DNA of 64,000 nucleotides, taken from assembly GCF_040545875.1 (NCBI RefSeq), contig NZ_JBEPMR010000005.1; one strand, given 5' to 3'. The position numbers and the translations under genes were made by a program. Source of the DNA: Faecalicatena_A orotica (GTDB taxonomy: Bacteria; Bacillota; Clostridia; Lachnospirales; Lachnospiraceae). The notes beneath the pieces were generated by a model. It ran no database searches. It was not told the DNA's origin and saw only the letters and a program-made list of their open reading frames with translations. This document shows, one piece after another, positions 62,116 through 64,000 of this stretch. Numbering within the stretch: position 1 is the stretch's first letter; each line of letters opens with the position of its first letter.

Positions 62116-63930
62116 TCACACATGAAACTTCTTATGCATCTCTTCCCTGAATTCTTTTCCCTTAAAAATCACCAGAGCCGCAAGGAACAGAAAACATACC
62201 CCGACACAGATTGTACATATAATCTTAAACTTCACCACATTTGTCAATAGCAGGATCAGGGGGAGAATCACCCCGTAGCCGCCCGCCATAACAAAATAGA
62301 TCATATACTCACGAGCCGTGTTTTTCTGCACCTTTGTAATAATAAACATAGAAAACAGGATGACCATGCACACGATCGGAAGGACAAAATCCACCGACCA
62401 CCCATGCCAGCCGGTAAAGGCATCCCATAAGATACAGCCCACCGTCACAATAATCAATTGCCACATAGCATTCTTCATAAGGTTATACCGCTTAACAAAT
62501 CCGATCGCGAGAGCCAGCCACATACTTCCGATTCCCGCCGCCGTAAACAGGGTCCAGCGCACCGATGGATGGTAATTAAAGTCCAGTGCCACAAACACAA
62601 CCGCAGCCACCAGGCAGAAGAATGAAAAGAACCGGAATACTTTCATCTCAAGTTCACTCGGCACATCCGGCTCCGGAAATTCCGGTTCAACCTTCTCTGC
62701 CTCAATCCCCTGCTCCTTCAGAATACGGTAAAAATTCCGCTGGATATTCAAGGTGTCGAATCTGGATGTAAAACCTAAGGAAAGCTTATCTCCAAACGAA
62801 CACATACACAGTTCAATCTTCGGCGTACTCGTATAGACTCCGAACCTCTCAATATAAACTTCGTAATCCTTTGGCATTTTCACGGCACTCATATTCGAAA
62901 ATATGGCAGTTACATCACGTTCGGCAAGCCTTGCCCCTGCCCGGATTCCGAGATTTTTCAATTCCAGTGGTGCAAGACGGAGAATCGGGTGCATCTCCAG
63001 CGTAATCAATTCGTTCATATGCTTTGCCACACGCTCCGTTGTCAGTTCTTTCTCAAAATATTCCTTCACGTGCTGCAGTACTTCTTCAAAACTGCCGCCT
63101 CCTTCTCCGAAATGATATCCCGGCTCAATCCAGTTGAAGAAATTCAGCATAGAATCAGACGCGAAGAACTTCCTCAGATTCACAGGCACCATCAGTACGA
63201 CCGGATGCTTCTCCTGCTGCTTCGTCATCTCCTTGTGAATCGCCATCAAAAAGACCGTTGTCAGGAAGACCGTCATCGACACCCCCAGCTCCCTGGAACG
63301 TGCAAGTACAGCTTTCACCGAGAGAACCGATTCATTTACCTGAAGCCTGCCAGTCTCCTTGCGCGGCTTCTTCAGCTGGTAGGCCCTTGGCTTCTTCTCC
63401 TTTTTCTTCTTAACTTCCGAATAATACTTTGAAAAACTGTCATTCTCCTGATCCTGTATCGTCACATCTCCGTCCAGAAGGGGCTGGTCTGCAAGGCCGT
63501 CTCCCCGGTGCGTAAGATACAGGTAATTCTTCACAAGTTCACGCAGAAATTCCGTCGCCCCCGTCCCGTCTGTCAGGGCGTGGAACACCTCGAAATTAAT
63601 CCGCCTTCCATAATAGGTCACCTCAAACAGCAAGTCCTTCTTATCCCGGACATAAAGATTACTGCACGGCTCCCTGTATTCCTCACGCACAACCGGCCTA
63701 AGCCCGCTCTTCTCTAGATAATGCCAGAACAGCCCCTTGCGCATGACCGACAAAAATACAGGATAAGTCACAAGGGTCTTGTCCAGTGCTTCCTGCAGTC
63801 TCTCCTGGTCTACTTCCTCTTTTAAAACGCAATAGAAGCGGAACACTCTGGTGTCCTTCTTGTTGCTGGTCGCCGAAAATAATTTCGCCGCATTATCCAG
63901 TTTTCTCCAATACGCTCTAGTCTGCTGCAC
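62116..63930 (-). CDS. Condensation-domain-like acyltransferase with C-terminal membrane domain (DUF6320)
   Basis: 604 residues. Residues 1 to about 420 resemble condensation/alcohol acyltransferase enzymes; HxxxDG is present as FHALTDGTG (His117, Asp121), and VPVNLRKFF plus FSNMS-like motifs fit. About 450-600 are six membrane segments as in DUF6320. Probably transfers an acyl chain to a lipid or alcohol at the membrane; substrate unknown. Starts with GTG; GGGAGG 8 bp upstream. Confidence 0.8.
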   Translation of the reverse strand: MQQTRAYWRKLDNAAKLFSATSNKKDTRVFRFYCVLKEEVDQERLQEALDKTLVTYPVFLSVMRKGLFWHYLEKSGLRPVVREEYREPCSNLYVRDKKDLLFEVTYYGRRINFEVFHALTDGTGATEFLRELVKNYLYLTHRGDGLADQPLLDGDVTIQDQENDSFSKYYSEVKKKKEKKPRAYQLKKPRKETGRLQVNESVLSVKAVLARSRELGVSMTVFLTTVFLMAIHKEMTKQQEKHPVVLMVPVNLRKFFASDSMLNFFNWIEPGYHFGEGGGSFEEVLQHVKEYFEKELTTERVAKHMNELITLEMHPILRLAPLELKNLGIRAGARLAERDVTAIFSNMSAVKMPKDYEVYIERFGVYTSTPKIELCMCSFGDKLSLGFTSRFDTLNIQRNFYRILKEQGIEAEKVEPEFPEPDVPSELEMKVFRFFSFFCLVAAVVFVALDFNYHPSVRWTLFTAAGIGSMWLALAIGFVKRYNLMKNAMWQLIIVTVGCILWDAFTGWHGWSVDFVLPIVCMVILFSMFIITKVQKNTAREYMIYFVMAGGYGVILPLILLLTNVVKFKIICTICVGVCFLFLAALVIFKGKEFREEMHKKFHV

Positions 63931-63933
63931 ACC

Positions 63934-64000
63934 TTACACCTCCCGGACAAACTCATTTTTCAGGAATTCATTAATATGGTCAAAACTCTCCTGCACATAA
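63934..64000 (-). CDS. 3' end of an unidentified gene (5' end outside window)
   Basis: An open minus-strand frame enters from the right edge and stops at TAA (63934-63936) after YVQESFDHINEFLKNEF and VREV. Its final codons contain the ribosome site of the acyltransferase gene, so the two are an operon. An alpha/beta hydrolase is a common partner in this position, but 22 residues are too few to say. Confidence 0.6.
   Translation of the reverse strand, partial: YVQESFDHINEFLKNEFVREV

Noticed and set aside
1..64000. CRISPR arrays, tRNA/rRNA genes, prophage or intact insertion sequences
   Set aside because: No regularly spaced repeat-spacer pattern, no tRNA-like cloverleaf, no phage or transposase gene was recognised on either strand.

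Overview
The window looks like a chromosomal segment of a spore-forming, low-to-mid GC Gram-positive gut anaerobe of the Clostridia, most likely family Lachnospiraceae (Dorea / Blautia / Mediterraneibacter type). The basis is an alpha/beta-type small acid-soluble spore protein gene, Lachnospiraceae-type families (DUF5721, DHHW, DUF4358, PadR-DUF1700-DUF4097-PspC), an archaeal-type (non-discriminating) AspRS with GatCAB, and AddAB instead of RecBCD. Almost all genes lie on the minus strand. No tRNA, rRNA, CRISPR array or intact insertion sequence was seen.

Layout: 0-2.6 kb, the end of an S8 peptidase gene convergent with a CPA2 antiporter gene. 2.7-11 kb, a divergent clpX, a divergent ligA, rluF and an envelope O-acylation operon (SGNH hydrolase, DUF4358, MBOAT, DHHW). 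11-11.8 kb, DUF5721 behind an array of covarying hairpin repeats. 11.9-15.5 kb, heat-shock genes htpG and hsp20, each with a CIRCE operator, around a GNAT gene. 15.5-19.2 kb, a GH3 beta-glucosidase and a divergent, frameshifted AraC regulator. 19.2-25.4 kb, the transamidation operon (T-box, aspS, zinc-ribbon gene, gatC, gatA, gatB). 25.4-30.7 kb, S41 protease, M23 hydrolase, ftsX, ftsE and a CdaR-type regulator. 31-34.5 kb, a WecG-like protein, an SASP and the PadR envelope module. 34.5-42 kb, DUF1294 and addA/addB. 42-44 kb, an ABC-F ribosome-protection gene with an attenuator-like leader. 44-46.8 kb, an AT-rich decayed island (frameshifted ABC exporter, SPASM-only radical-SAM remnant, tiny ORFs). 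46.8-50.3 kb, trxA, a Crp/Fnr regulator and a MecA_N-type penicillin-binding protein behind a BlaI/MecI-like operator. 50.4-57 kb, purD/N/M/E, an M29 aminopeptidase and two small membrane proteins. 57-62 kb, pyrE/D/K/F/C. 62-64 kb, a condensation-domain acyltransferase and the end of another gene.

The most interesting signals are regulatory. (1) A family of hairpins with an invariant GAGGT loop start and covarying stems sits upstream of both DUF5721 and trxA. (2) A T-box leader has overlapping GAA/AAC specifier codons ahead of the transamidation operon. (3) A six-codon leader ORF plus terminator-like hairpins precedes the ABC-F gene. (4) A TACA-N2-TGTA dyad overlaps the promoter of the PBP2a-like gene. 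(5) CIRCE sites lie at both hsp90 and hsp20. Two enzymes, ClpX and LigA, carry changes at normally conserved functional positions and may be specialised lineages. I found no clear new defence or mobile system. The decayed peptide-maturase/exporter island is the nearest thing to an accessory system.
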